Position numbers and translations under genes: made by a program | Shown here: one piece after another, positions 35,362 through 44,071 of the stretch | Numbering within the stretch: the first letter of the stretch is position 1 | How the letters are laid out: each line of letters begins with the position of its first letter | Notes under the pieces: generated by a model | The model's input: the letters and a program-made list of their open reading frames with translations, nothing else | Databases searched by the model: none | What the model was told of the DNA's origin: nothing | Assembly (NCBI GenBank): GCA_963741305.1 | Contig: CAVUHL010000003.1 | Span: 1,674,001-1,738,000, forward strand | Length of the DNA stretch: 64,000 bases | Direction: 5' to 3' | From: DATMER01 sp963741305 | Lineage (GTDB): Bacteria > Acidobacteriota > Thermoanaerobaculia > Multivoradales > UBA5704

Positions 35362-37659
35362 ATGTCCGAAGTGATCGAGAGCGTGCCGCTGTCCCGGGCA
35401 CGCGCGCGGGCACCCCGGCGGTGGCGCACCGCCGTTCTCGTCCTGGTGCTGCTCGCCGGGCTGGCCGCCGCCGGCATGGCCACGCGCTACAAGGGGATGA
35501 CCGAGGGCATGTGGCACCAGACGCGTTACGCCACCTTCGGCGAGAGCAGTAACCTGTGGTACTGCGTCGAGTACTTCCTGCAGGTCATGGAGATGCTCCG
35601 CTACGATTCCAAGGCGGGCTTGTGGAGCTTCCGCCTCACCCCGGAGGCCGGCCGCGACGATGTCGAGCTCGGCGTGCTCGCCTTCCATCGCGGCGACTTC
35701 ACGGCAGCCATCCGGCTGATCGAGCGCGACTTGGCGCGGAGCGAATCCGAGGAGAAGCTCTTCTGGCTGGCCCTCACCTACATGCGGCGGGCCGAGGCGG
35801 AGAACTGCCTGGCCCTGCTCTCCGGCCATGCCGGGCATACCGGCCACCAGAGTTACTGCACGCTGCCAATCACCCGCTTCCACGACCGCCAGGAGGACTC
35901 GCGCCAGGCCATGCGCCTGTTCGAGCGCCTGCTCGACCGCTACGGGAGCGACAACAAGCTCTATCTCTGGCTCCTCAACTTCTCGGCCATGACCGTGAAC
36001 GGCTTCCCGGCTGAGGTCCCGGAGCGCTACCGCGTGCAGACCCCGTTCATCGATGCCTTCTATGGCGAGGCGGCGGAGAAGACCCGCAGCCGCCACGCTT
36101 GGCTGCGCATGACCGACCGGGCGAGCGAGCTCGGGGTCGAGAACCCCGGGACCGGCCGCGGCGTGGCGGTGGAGGATTTCGACGGCGACGGCGATCTCGA
36201 CCTGGTCACCGCGGCCTTCTTCGGCGCCCTCCGCCTGTTCCGCAACGAGGCGGGGCAGCGCTTCACCGAGGCCACCGCGGAGGCCGGCCTGGCTGGCGTG
36301 ACCCAGCCTCTGACCGTGTCGGCCGCCGACTACGATAACAACGGCGGTGTCGATCTGTTCGTGGTCCGGCCGTTCGAGCACTTCCGGCTGCTCGCCAATG
36401 ACGGCAAGGGGCGGTTCACCGACGTGACCGCAACCTCCGGCCTCCTCGATGCCAAGCCTGCCGGCACCGTGGCCGCGAGCTGGTTCTCCACCTGGGGGGA
36501 CGTCGACAACGACGGCGACCTCGACCTCTTCCTGAGCAGCTGGGCCTTCCGGGTTCCCTTCGTCTCCGGGCTCATCGCCGAGCCCCGGCTCGATTCCAAG
36601 CTGTTCCTCAACGACAAGGGGCGCTTCCGCGACGCCACGGCCAGGTACGGCCTCGCCGAACTGCTCGAAGACCGGCAGTTCATCGGCGCGGCCTTCGGCG
36701 ACTATGACGCGGACGGCTGGACCGATCTCTACATCGCGGGGCCGATCCCGGCGACCAACGCGCTGTTGCAGAACGTCGAGGGACGGCGCTTCGTCAAGCG
36801 CAAGGACCTGGTCGATCACCCGGAGCCCGGCTTCACCGCGGCCTTCGTGGACATCAATCAGGATGGCCGGCTGGACATCTTCCAGGGCGGCTTCAACGAC
36901 GCCCGCACCGCCGTGGCCCAGTCGGTCTTCCGCAAACCCGGCGATCCGTTCCCCCACAAGATGGGGCCCAGCTTCTTCCTCCTGCAGACGCCGGACGGAC
37001 GCTTTGAGAAGCACCCTGAGCTCTTCGAGGGCGGCGTGGGCGTGAGCACCATGGGCACCTCCTTCGGCGACCTCGACAACGACGGCTGCTTCGACGTCTA
37101 CCTGGGGACAGGCAATCCCGAGCCCTGGTTCATCCTGCCCAACTTCATGTACTTGGGCCGCCGCCAAGGGGGGCGGTGCACGGGGGAGATGGAGAACATC
37201 TCCATGCTGAACGGCTTCGGCACCGTCCAGAAGGGGCACGGGATCGCCTTCTTCGATTTCGACGGCGACGGGGATCAGGACATCTTTTCGAACCTGGGCG
37301 GGATGTGGCCCGCCGACGTCTGGGTGAGCCAGCTCTTCGTCAACGAGAGCGATCTGCGCAACCAGTGGACCAAGATCCGCCTGCGCGGCCGGCGGACCAA
37401 TTCCCGCGGCGTGGGCGCGACGCTCAAGATCACGGCCCGCCGGCCGGACGGCAGCCGGATCGTGCGCTACCGGCAGATGGACAACTCCACCGGCTTCGGC
37501 AGCGCGCCCTACCTGGCCCATGTCGGCCTGATGGACGCCACCGCAGTCGAAGGGGTCGAGGTCTACTGGCCCGCGTCGCGCTGCCGCCGGACCTATCCGG
37601 CCGAGCTGCGGCAGTTGAACGTCCTCGACGAAGCGGACTGCCTGGGGGCCGGCTCCTGA
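35362..37659 (+). CDS. Membrane-anchored FG-GAP/VCBS protein with ASPIC/UnbV C-terminus (tandem copy 1)
   Basis: 765 residues. A single N-terminal helix (about 22-42) anchors it. Residues ~90-200 have a TPR-like helical region, and ~240-640 hold FG-GAP/VCBS repeats with calcium-type DxDxDGDxDL loops (DFDGDGDLDL, DVDNDGDLDL, DFDGDGDQDI). The C-terminal ~110 residues are ASPIC/UnbV-like (NSRGVGATLKI, VEVYWPASRC). Such proteins fold as extracytoplasmic beta-propellers; function is unknown. Only 3 bp follow the preceding barrel gene. Closely paralogous to the next gene. Confidence 0.88.
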   Translation: MSEVIESVPLSRARARAPRRWRTAVLVLVLLAGLAAAGMATRYKGMTEGMWHQTRYATFGESSNLWYCVEYFLQVMEMLRYDSKAGLWSFRLTPEAGRDDVELGVLAFHRGDFTAAIRLIERDLARSESEEKLFWLALTYMRRAEAENCLALLSGHAGHTGHQSYCTLPITRFHDRQEDSRQAMRLFERLLDRYGSDNKLYLWLLNFSAMTVNGFPAEVPERYRVQTPFIDAFYGEAAEKTRSRHAWLRMTDRASELGVENPGTGRGVAVEDFDGDGDLDLVTAAFFGALRLFRNEAGQRFTEATAEAGLAGVTQPLTVSAADYDNNGGVDLFVVRPFEHFRLLANDGKGRFTDVTATSGLLDAKPAGTVAASWFSTWGDVDNDGDLDLFLSSWAFRVPFVSGLIAEPRLDSKLFLNDKGRFRDATARYGLAELLEDRQFIGAAFGDYDADGWTDLYIAGPIPATNALLQNVEGRRFVKRKDLVDHPEPGFTAAFVDINQDGRLDIFQGGFNDARTAVAQSVFRKPGDPFPHKMGPSFFLLQTPDGRFEKHPELFEGGVGVSTMGTSFGDLDNDGCFDVYLGTGNPEPWFILPNFMYLGRRQGGRCTGEMENISMLNGFGTVQKGHGIAFFDFDGDGDQDIFSNLGGMWPADVWVSQLFVNESDLRNQWTKIRLRGRRTNSRGVGATLKITARRPDGSRIVRYRQMDNSTGFGSAPYLAHVGLMDATAVEGVEVYWPASRCRRTYPAELRQLNVLDEADCLGAGS

Positions 37660-37660
37660 C

Positions 37661-39907
37661 ATGGCCTGGAGAAGGAGAAGGCATGCACTGCTGCTGCTAC
37701 TGATCCTCCTCGCGGCCGGTGCCTTCGTCTACGAGCGCTACACCGGAATGACGGCAGGAGCGATCGACCAATTCCGCTACACCACGTTCGAAGAGAGCGG
37801 CAACCTCTGGCAATACGTGAGCTATCTCACGGGCTTCCTTCAGAAGCTGACCTACGATCCGGAGAGGGGCATCTGGAACTTCCGCAACACGCCGGAGGAC
37901 GGTCTGGGCGACTACGAAGCCGGGCGCCTGGCCTTCCACAAGGGGGAGTTCCCGCGCGCCGTCGCGCTGCTGGAACGCCACGTCGCCGAGCGTGGAGAGT
38001 CGGAGGAGGCGCTCTTCTGGCTTGCACTCGCTTACATGCGGCAGGCCGAGGCCGTGAACTGCCTCCAACCCCTCCACGGGAGGCATCGGGATCATGCCGC
38101 CGGGAGCTACTGCACGCTTCCCCTGCGCCGCATGCACGCGGACCAAGGGCCGTCGCGCCAGGCGGCGCGCGTCCTGGAACGCCTGCTCGACCGCTGGGGC
38201 GACGGCGCGGACGGCCGCCTCTACCGCTGGCTGCTCAACTTCTCGTACATGACGGTCGGGGGCTTCCCCGGCCAGGTCCCGCCGCGCTACCTGATCCAAA
38301 CCCCCTTCATCGACGCCTTCTACGGCCGCGAGGCCGCGCGCCGGCAGCAGAAGTACTCCTGGCTGCGCTTCGAGGACCGCGCCCGCGAGCTGGGCGTCGA
38401 GAACTACGGCACAGGGCGGGGCATCGCCGTGGAGGATTTCGACGGCGACGGCGACCTCGACCTCATGAGCACGGGGAGCTTCGGCGGCGTCAGCTACTTC
38501 CGCAACGAAGGAGGGACGCGGTTCACCGACATCACGGCCAACTCCGGCCTCGGCCTCGTCAAGCAGCCGATGGCCACGTCGATCACCGACTACAACGGCG
38601 ACGGCCGGCCGGACCTCTTCGTCGTCTATCCCTTCACCCACTACCACCTGTACGCCAACCGCGGCGACGGCACCTTCGCCGACGTCACCCGCGAGACGGG
38701 CCTCCTCGACGCCAAGCCGGACGGCTCGATCGCCACGAGCTGGATGTCTTCCTGGGGCGACATCGACAACGACGGCGATCTCGATCTCTTCCTGGGGAAC
38801 TGGGCCTTCCGCGTCCCCTTCCTCGAAGGGCTGCCGGCCAGCGAGCGGATCGACTCCAAGCTCTTCCGCAACGACGGGGGGCGCTTCCGGGACGTGACGG
38901 CCGAGTACGGCCTCGCCCGCCGCCTCGAGGACCGCCACATCATCGGCGTGGCCTTCGGCGATTACGACGGGGATGGCTGGATCGACCTCTACTTCACGGG
39001 TCCCATGGCGGGCACCAGCGCCCTGCTGCGCAACGTTTCGGGGAAGCGCTTCGAGGAGACCGGCGCGCTCGACTGGCACGAATCGGGATTCACCGCCGCG
39101 TTCCTGGACATCGATCACGACGGCCGCCTCGACATCTTCCATGGCGGCAACAGCGACGCCCGCACCGCGGTGACCCAGGCGGTCTTCGGCGAGCGCCTGG
39201 ACGACTACCACAGCGGACGCAGCGTGATCCTCCACCAGCGTCCGGACGGCCGCTTCGAGCCCTGGATCGGCGCCTTCGAAGGCGGCAAGCTGGCCATGGG
39301 CAGCATGGGCTCCTCGTTCGGCGACCTGGACAATGACGGCTGCACCGACTTCTATCTCGGCACTGGCAACCCGGAGCCCTGGTTCATCCTGCCGAACCTG
39401 ATGTTCCGTGGGGAAGAGCGGGCCGGCCGCTGCACGGGACGCCTGGAAAACGTTTCCATGCTGAACGGCTTCGCCAACGTCCAGAAGGGGCACGGCATCT
39501 CCTTCTTCGATTTCGACGGCGATGGCGACCAGGATGTCTACACGAGCCTCGGCGGCATGTGGCCGGCCGACCCCTGGGTGAGCCAGATGTTCGTCAACGA
39601 GAGCCGCACGGAGAATTCCTGGGTCAAGATCCGGCTGCGCGGCCGCAAGAGCAACCGGGCCGGAGCCGGCTCGCGGATCGAGGTGCGCGCCCTGGCCGCG
39701 GACGGCTCCCGCATCGTGCGCACCTATCACATGGACGGCAAGACCGGCTTCGGGAGCGCCGCCTACCTGGCGCACGTCGGCCTGGGCCGCGCCGAGCGCA
39801 TCGAGGAGGTGCAGGTGACCTGGCTCGGCTCGGGCTGCACCGGCCGCTACCCGGCGCGGATCAAGGATCTCAACGTTCTCGACGAGGCCCACTGCCTGAA
39901 CCCTTAG
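37661..39907 (+). CDS. Membrane-anchored FG-GAP/VCBS protein with ASPIC/UnbV C-terminus (tandem copy 2)
   Basis: 748 residues. It opens with a basic stretch and a signal-anchor helix (HALLLLLILLAAGAFVY). Domain order matches the preceding protein throughout, including the YCTLPLRR, LLNFSYMTV and TPFIDAFYGREA landmarks, so this is a tandem duplication. FG-GAP calcium-type motifs (DFDGDGDLDL, DIDNDGDLDL, DFDGDGDQDV) and the ASPIC/UnbV region (NRAGAGSRIEV ... VQVTWLGSGC) are intact. The ATG lies 1 bp after the previous stop, implying coupled translation. Confidence 0.88.
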   Translation: MAWRRRRHALLLLLILLAAGAFVYERYTGMTAGAIDQFRYTTFEESGNLWQYVSYLTGFLQKLTYDPERGIWNFRNTPEDGLGDYEAGRLAFHKGEFPRAVALLERHVAERGESEEALFWLALAYMRQAEAVNCLQPLHGRHRDHAAGSYCTLPLRRMHADQGPSRQAARVLERLLDRWGDGADGRLYRWLLNFSYMTVGGFPGQVPPRYLIQTPFIDAFYGREAARRQQKYSWLRFEDRARELGVENYGTGRGIAVEDFDGDGDLDLMSTGSFGGVSYFRNEGGTRFTDITANSGLGLVKQPMATSITDYNGDGRPDLFVVYPFTHYHLYANRGDGTFADVTRETGLLDAKPDGSIATSWMSSWGDIDNDGDLDLFLGNWAFRVPFLEGLPASERIDSKLFRNDGGRFRDVTAEYGLARRLEDRHIIGVAFGDYDGDGWIDLYFTGPMAGTSALLRNVSGKRFEETGALDWHESGFTAAFLDIDHDGRLDIFHGGNSDARTAVTQAVFGERLDDYHSGRSVILHQRPDGRFEPWIGAFEGGKLAMGSMGSSFGDLDNDGCTDFYLGTGNPEPWFILPNLMFRGEERAGRCTGRLENVSMLNGFANVQKGHGISFFDFDGDGDQDVYTSLGGMWPADPWVSQMFVNESRTENSWVKIRLRGRKSNRAGAGSRIEVRALAADGSRIVRTYHMDGKTGFGSAAYLAHVGLGRAERIEEVQVTWLGSGCTGRYPARIKDLNVLDEAHCLNP

Positions 39908-39919
39908 GAGGAACAGCCC

Positions 39920-40291
39920 ATGTCTTCAACATCCGCCCGTCAGGTCGTCGACCAATACTTCGATCTCTTCTCTCGGAAGCGCTACGACGAATCCCGCCCC
40001 CTGCTGAGCGATCAGGGATTCTCGTTCCAAGGGCCGATCGACAGCTTCGACAACCCCGATACCTTTATCGCGGTGGTCAAGAACCTCGGGATGCTCACGC
40101 GGGAGGTGCGCAAGCTGAAGGTCTTCGAGGACGGCCCGGACGTCTGCGTGATCTATGACTTCGAAATGCAGCCACCGGGGGAGGGCACCATCACCATCGC
40201 CGAATGGTTCCATGTGGAGGAGGGGAAGATCCGCTCCATCCGCCTCATGTTCGACGCGCGTCCCTTCGCCCCGTTCTTCGCGAGACCGTGA
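39920..40291 (+). CDS. NTF2/SnoaL-like small protein
   Basis: 123 residues, ATG with AGGAGG upstream. The cone-shaped NTF2-like fold is suggested by helices VVDQYFDLFSRKRYDESRPLL followed by strands EVRKLKVFEDGPDVCVIYDF and TITIAEWFHVEEGKIRSIRLM. Members bind small hydrophobic ligands or act as cyclases and isomerases; no specific active site can be named. It closes the tandem FG-GAP unit. A second NTF2-like protein lies at 54799. Confidence 0.8.
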   Translation: MSSTSARQVVDQYFDLFSRKRYDESRPLLSDQGFSFQGPIDSFDNPDTFIAVVKNLGMLTREVRKLKVFEDGPDVCVIYDFEMQPPGEGTITIAEWFHVEEGKIRSIRLMFDARPFAPFFARP

Positions 40292-40303
40292 CGGAGGTTC
40301 AAG

Positions 40304-40442
40304 ATGGCACAGACGAAGGCGACCGATCCAAGCGGCGGCGGGGCGCAACGACATCCCGAGCCTGCTGCGCTTCCTCGACGGGCATGAGGCACGGCACCAG
40401 GAGCAGATCAGGGAGGCGCTGCGCTCCTCGCCTCGCGGATGA
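40304..40442 (+). pseudogene. Possible frameshifted small gene
   Basis: An ATG with a good GGAGG (40293-40297) opens a 27-codon frame that stops at 40387. A second frame continues as a plausible helical peptide (NDIPSLLRFLDGHEARHQEQIREALRSS) to 40442. The joined product would be ~45 residues. Either a small gene was broken by a frameshift or the 27-residue peptide is the real product. The end overlaps the DUF6463-like gene on the other strand. Confidence 0.35.
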
Positions 40443-40866
40443 TCAGGAAGGCCGGGATCATCACCAGCCAGAATCCTCCCTTGGGGATCAGAGCCGCGGC
40501 GATCAGGTTGATTGCGATCAGTTCCCATCCGATCCAGGCCGGTGGGCGACAGCCCCGCTTCTCCGTTGAGGAGAGGAGCTGGCCCAGCACGAAGGTGAAC
40601 ACCCCCCAGAGAACGAACCAGAAGAAGAGCTCCTTGTCCGCGTCCACGGGGACGTTGCCGAGGCCTGAGTCGGCCTCGCCAAAGAAGCCCTCCCGGAAGA
40701 TGCGCAGGAGCGGCTCGCGACCTACCCAGGAGCCGCCGAGCACGTGCAGCACGCCGGTCACCATGAGCAGGCGCGCCGCCTTGCGCACGCGCAGGTAGAA
40801 CACCACTCCCAGGCAGATCAGGAACAGGGGGCCCAGTGCGAAGCGGGTGATGTCGGCTTCGAGCAT
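40408..40866 (-). CDS. DUF6463-like four-helix membrane protein
   Basis: 152 residues. Four hydrophobic helices (about 10-28, 33-50, 82-100, 115-143). The GVLHVLGG phrase, LREGFF-type segment and a FWFVLWGVFTFVLGQLL stretch match the DUF6463 family of small membrane proteins, function unknown. It is on the same strand as the kinase upstream of it, separated by 517 bp that contain the 21-bp repeat array. Confidence 0.7.
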   Translation of the reverse strand: MLEADITRFALGPLFLICLGVVFYLRVRKAARLLMVTGVLHVLGGSWVGREPLLRIFREGFFGEADSGLGNVPVDADKELFFWFVLWGVFTFVLGQLLSSTEKRGCRPPAWIGWELIAINLIAAALIPKGGFWLVMIPAFLIIREARSAAPP

Positions 40867-41383
40867 GGGAAAAGTCTACCCGCTCGTCGCGTAATCCCAA
40901 TCGATCCTGGCGGCCGAGAGTCTTCCGCAACGCTGCGGAAGACTCAGGCAACGCTCCCGCAAAGATTTGCAACGCACCGGAGATCCCCCGCAACGCTGCG
41001 GAAGATATTTGCAACGCTCCCGCGTTCGGAGGAAACGCCGCGGAAGACTTATGCCGCGCTCCTGCGTTGGATTGCAACGCGCCTACAACTCGCGGCAACG
41101 CTCCTGCATCGGAATGCAACGGAGCTCCATTGATTGCAACGCTACTGCGTTCGGATGCTACGCGGCGGAGAATGCCGGAGCGTGGCCTGAAGACGCCGTA
41201 GCCTATCCGGAAGGCTCGGGAGCTGCCGCTTGCGTTGTGGACTCGTTGCAGCCGGCTCCGGCGGCCGCCTGGACCGCTTCCAGAACCGCGCGCAACCCCT
41301 CGTCGAGCCGCCGCCGCCGCGCCTCATACCCGCTCCGCGTTATGCGTTGCCTGCGTTGCGTTACAACGGATTGCAACGCGCTG
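40867..41383. other. Longest non-coding stretch, holding a degenerate 21-bp array
   Basis: 517 bp without a convincing gene, between the kinase stop and the DUF6463-like start. The left half is filled by the 21-bp-period array at 40927-41163. The right part carries scattered copies of the same core in both orientations: GCGTTGC at 41344 and 41353, and GCAACGC at 41373. Both strands are open through the array, which is a consequence of a period divisible by three. Confidence 0.7.
40927..41163. repeat. Degenerate tandem array, 21-bp period, about 12 units
   Basis: The core GCAACGC, or a one- to two-base variant, starts at 40927, 40948, 40969, 40990, 41011, 41032, 41053, 41074, 41095, 41116, 41136 and 41157. 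Ten of the eleven spacings are exactly 21 bp and one is 20. The rest of each unit varies (CTGCGGAAGA, CTCCCGC, TTCGGA types). On the minus strand the array would encode a heptad-like peptide with x5-Gly/Ala-Ala units. There are no unique spacers, so it is not CRISPR. Confidence 0.8.
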
Positions 41384-44008
41384 TCACTCCAGCCCTTCCA
41401 CGAGGTACAGTTTGGAGAGAGTTCGCTCCATGTAGTAGGCGAAGGTCCGGCCGTCTGGGGTGAGGTGAACTCGAAGCACTTGTTGAATCCCCGTGCGGTC
41501 GGCGGGCTCGATCTCCTTCCAGAGCTTCCGCCGGCCGGTGGCAACATCGAGCCGGTAGATGGGCCAGCCTGAGGAGCCCCGCTTGTCCTGATGGGCGGTG
41601 AACAAAGCCTGGCCGGCGTCGTCCCAGCGCAGGAACACCTCTCCCGGCTGGTATGGAAGCTTGCGAGGGGGGCCGCCATCGACGGGATAAAGCGCGGCGG
41701 ACCGTAAGTCGAATCCCACGATGAGCTTGCCATCTGGCGAAACCGGCGTTTTGCCGACAGTACAGAAGGTTCCCTCGGGCGTTACCGGCCGTAAGGCGCC
41801 ATTGGCCATGTCGAGCACGTAGCAGCGGATTTGCCGCCCGAGCGCGCGCCCCGAAAAGGCGAGACGGTGTCCGTCCGGGAAGAATCCGATAGAGATCACG
41901 CTCAAGGCGACCTCGCGGGACCGTGGGCTGCCCACCCCGGTGGGAAGCAGGAGAATCCGGCTCCTCTCGCCGGTGATGACGGCAGCGACCCACTGGCCAT
42001 CGGGGGAGATGGCCTGCGCGGATCCTTCGCCCAACAGGACGGAGGTACCTTCGATATCCCGCAGGTAGATCAATTTGTGCGGCCCGCTCCCTTTGCCCCG
42101 GTGGGACAGGAGCAGCGTTTTTCCGTCATCCGAGATATCTACGGGAATTGCCCTGTCGAGCCAGGACACATCGCGTTCCCTGACCTCTGTCGGCAGCAAG
42201 ATCTTCGTCTCGTCGATCGCCTCCTGCCGCACCAGAAGGGCCCGGCCGTCGGCAGCGACGTCGAGGAGGGCCATGTCGGTCGGAAACGAGAGGAGGGTCC
42301 GTTCGCGTCCGTCGAGGTCCACCGCCGCCAGAGTCACGTTCCACTCCCGGTTGCCCGTAAACCAGACCTCATCGCCGGAAGTGGACCAGGCGAGGCCCCG
42401 TAGCGACATCCAGCCTTCCGAGAGCCTCTTGATCTCCCCTGTGCGTAGATCCATCACGGCCACCGAGCCGCTCCAATTCGAGATGCTCAGGTGCTCGAAG
42501 AAGGCGATCCGCGTCCCATCGCGCGAAAAACGCACGTTGCTGATGTCGCCACCGACCTGATGAAGCACCTTTCCGGAGGGATATTCCAGTCGCGCGCCCA
42601 ACATCTCGGGCAGCTCGCGGACGATGGCGAGTCCGGATCCGTCGGGCGCCCAGTCGGCTTCGACGACATTTTCCAGAAGCCTGCGGGCGCCGCCGCCGAG
42701 CAGAGGCGCTCGCGCGAGGGTACCCCGTCCCTGGTAGCTGGAAAAAATCTGGAACTCGTGATCGAGGGAGATGGCCAGCTCGCCCGTGCGCGAGATCGAG
42801 AGGAGGTCGGCCGGCGGCAGCTCGATCGGGCTCGAAACGGGGCTCCCCAGGCGGACCTGGAAAACGCGGAACGGATCTCCGTTCCATGACGCGCCGAAGA
42901 CGACCGTCTGGCCGTCCGGAGCGAATCGCGCCCGGTTGAGGGTGCCTCTCTCGTACGTGAGCACCTTGAACGTCGGGGCCTTCCCTGCGCGGGAACCCCC
43001 CGTCTGCCTCGCCGCCGCAAAACCGAGGATACCGGAGACCGCGATCACCGTGAGGGTCACGGCCGCGGCGAGCCGTTTCCGGGCAAACGCGGAGACGGCA
43101 GGCTGGGCTGGCTTGGTGGGTTGTGGGACCGCGACGAGCGTGGTCGCCGCCGTAAGCATCGGGCGCGAACCGGACTGCCGAAGCGCCCGCAGGTCCACCG
43201 GGACCTCGTTCACGTTCTGGTAACGGTCCGCCGGTTGCTTCTGCAGGGCCTTGCCGAGTATCCACTCAAGCTTCGGCGGCACGTCCGGGCGCACATCCCA
43301 GACCGGCCGAGGCTCCATGTGCAGGATCGCATAGCCGAACGCCCGCTCGTCCTCTCTCTCGAAGGGGAGGCGGCCTGCGACCATCTCGTAGAGCACCACG
43401 CCCAGCGACCAGATGTCGGTGCGGTGATCGACCGGCTCGCCCTGGATCTGCTCGGGAGACATGTAGGCGGTCGTGCCGAGGACCGCTCCCGACTGGGTCA
43501 GCCGTGTCTCTCTGGCGAGCTTCGCGACGCCGAAATCGAGGATCTTGACCTGGCCGTCCCGGGTGATCATCAGGTTGGCCGGCTTGATGTCGCGGTGGAT
43601 GATGCCTTGGGCATGGGCACTGGCGAGCCCGGCCGCGATCTGAATCGTATAGTTGATGGCCTCTTCGACCTTCAGGGTGCCGCGTTGGAGCCTCTGCCTG
43701 AGGGTCTCGCCGTCGTAGCACGACATGGCGATGAAGATCCCGCCTTCCCCATCCCCGGTCTCGCCGATCTCGTAGACCGTGCAGATGTTCGGATGATCGA
43801 GGGAGGAGGCTGCCTTGGCCTCGTTCAGGAAGCGCCGGCGGTCGTTCTGGCTGTCGAGATGGGCGGGAAGGAACTTGAGGGCGGCAAGCCGGCCAAGCCG
43901 GAGGTCACGAGCCTTGTAGACGACACCCATCCCGCCACCCCCGAGCTTGTCGAGGATTTTGTAATGGGCAACAGTCCTCCCGATCCACGATTCTCCCCTG
44001 TCTGTCAT
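41384..44008 (-). CDS. Ser/Thr protein kinase with TolB-like propeller
   Basis: 874 residues. Pkn-type kinase domain at ~16-275: glycine loop GGGGMGVVY, Lys45 in ALKF, HRDIKPANLM, DFGVAK, and the SPEQIQG activation segment. A linker and one transmembrane helix (about 303-323) follow. The extracytoplasmic C-terminal ~540 residues are a TolB/WD40-like propeller with repeated FAPDG/SPDG/DDGK phrases. This is the common Acidobacteriota receptor-kinase layout: cytoplasmic kinase, external sensor. The ligand and targets are unknown. The gene reads leftward toward the 21-bp array. Confidence 0.93.
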   Translation of the reverse strand: MTDRGESWIGRTVAHYKILDKLGGGGMGVVYKARDLRLGRLAALKFLPAHLDSQNDRRRFLNEAKAASSLDHPNICTVYEIGETGDGEGGIFIAMSCYDGETLRQRLQRGTLKVEEAINYTIQIAAGLASAHAQGIIHRDIKPANLMITRDGQVKILDFGVAKLARETRLTQSGAVLGTTAYMSPEQIQGEPVDHRTDIWSLGVVLYEMVAGRLPFEREDERAFGYAILHMEPRPVWDVRPDVPPKLEWILGKALQKQPADRYQNVNEVPVDLRALRQSGSRPMLTAATTLVAVPQPTKPAQPAVSAFARKRLAAAVTLTVIAVSGILGFAAARQTGGSRAGKAPTFKVLTYERGTLNRARFAPDGQTVVFGASWNGDPFRVFQVRLGSPVSSPIELPPADLLSISRTGELAISLDHEFQIFSSYQGRGTLARAPLLGGGARRLLENVVEADWAPDGSGLAIVRELPEMLGARLEYPSGKVLHQVGGDISNVRFSRDGTRIAFFEHLSISNWSGSVAVMDLRTGEIKRLSEGWMSLRGLAWSTSGDEVWFTGNREWNVTLAAVDLDGRERTLLSFPTDMALLDVAADGRALLVRQEAIDETKILLPTEVRERDVSWLDRAIPVDISDDGKTLLLSHRGKGSGPHKLIYLRDIEGTSVLLGEGSAQAISPDGQWVAAVITGERSRILLLPTGVGSPRSREVALSVISIGFFPDGHRLAFSGRALGRQIRCYVLDMANGALRPVTPEGTFCTVGKTPVSPDGKLIVGFDLRSAALYPVDGGPPRKLPYQPGEVFLRWDDAGQALFTAHQDKRGSSGWPIYRLDVATGRRKLWKEIEPADRTGIQQVLRVHLTPDGRTFAYYMERTLSKLYLVEGLE

Positions 44009-44071
44009 CGCGCCCGCGATCCACCTGTTCGTAGTTTAGTTTCCGCAAGTCTAACATCAGGCGCGACCCGG

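Noticed and set aside
40927..41133. Real repeat protein encoded through the 21-bp array
   Set aside because: Both strands stay open because the period is a multiple of three; no ribosome site or proper start was found. Kept as a test under findings, not as a gene.
40927..41163. CRISPR array
   Set aside because: The period is only 21 bp with degenerate units and no unique spacers, and no cas genes are present.
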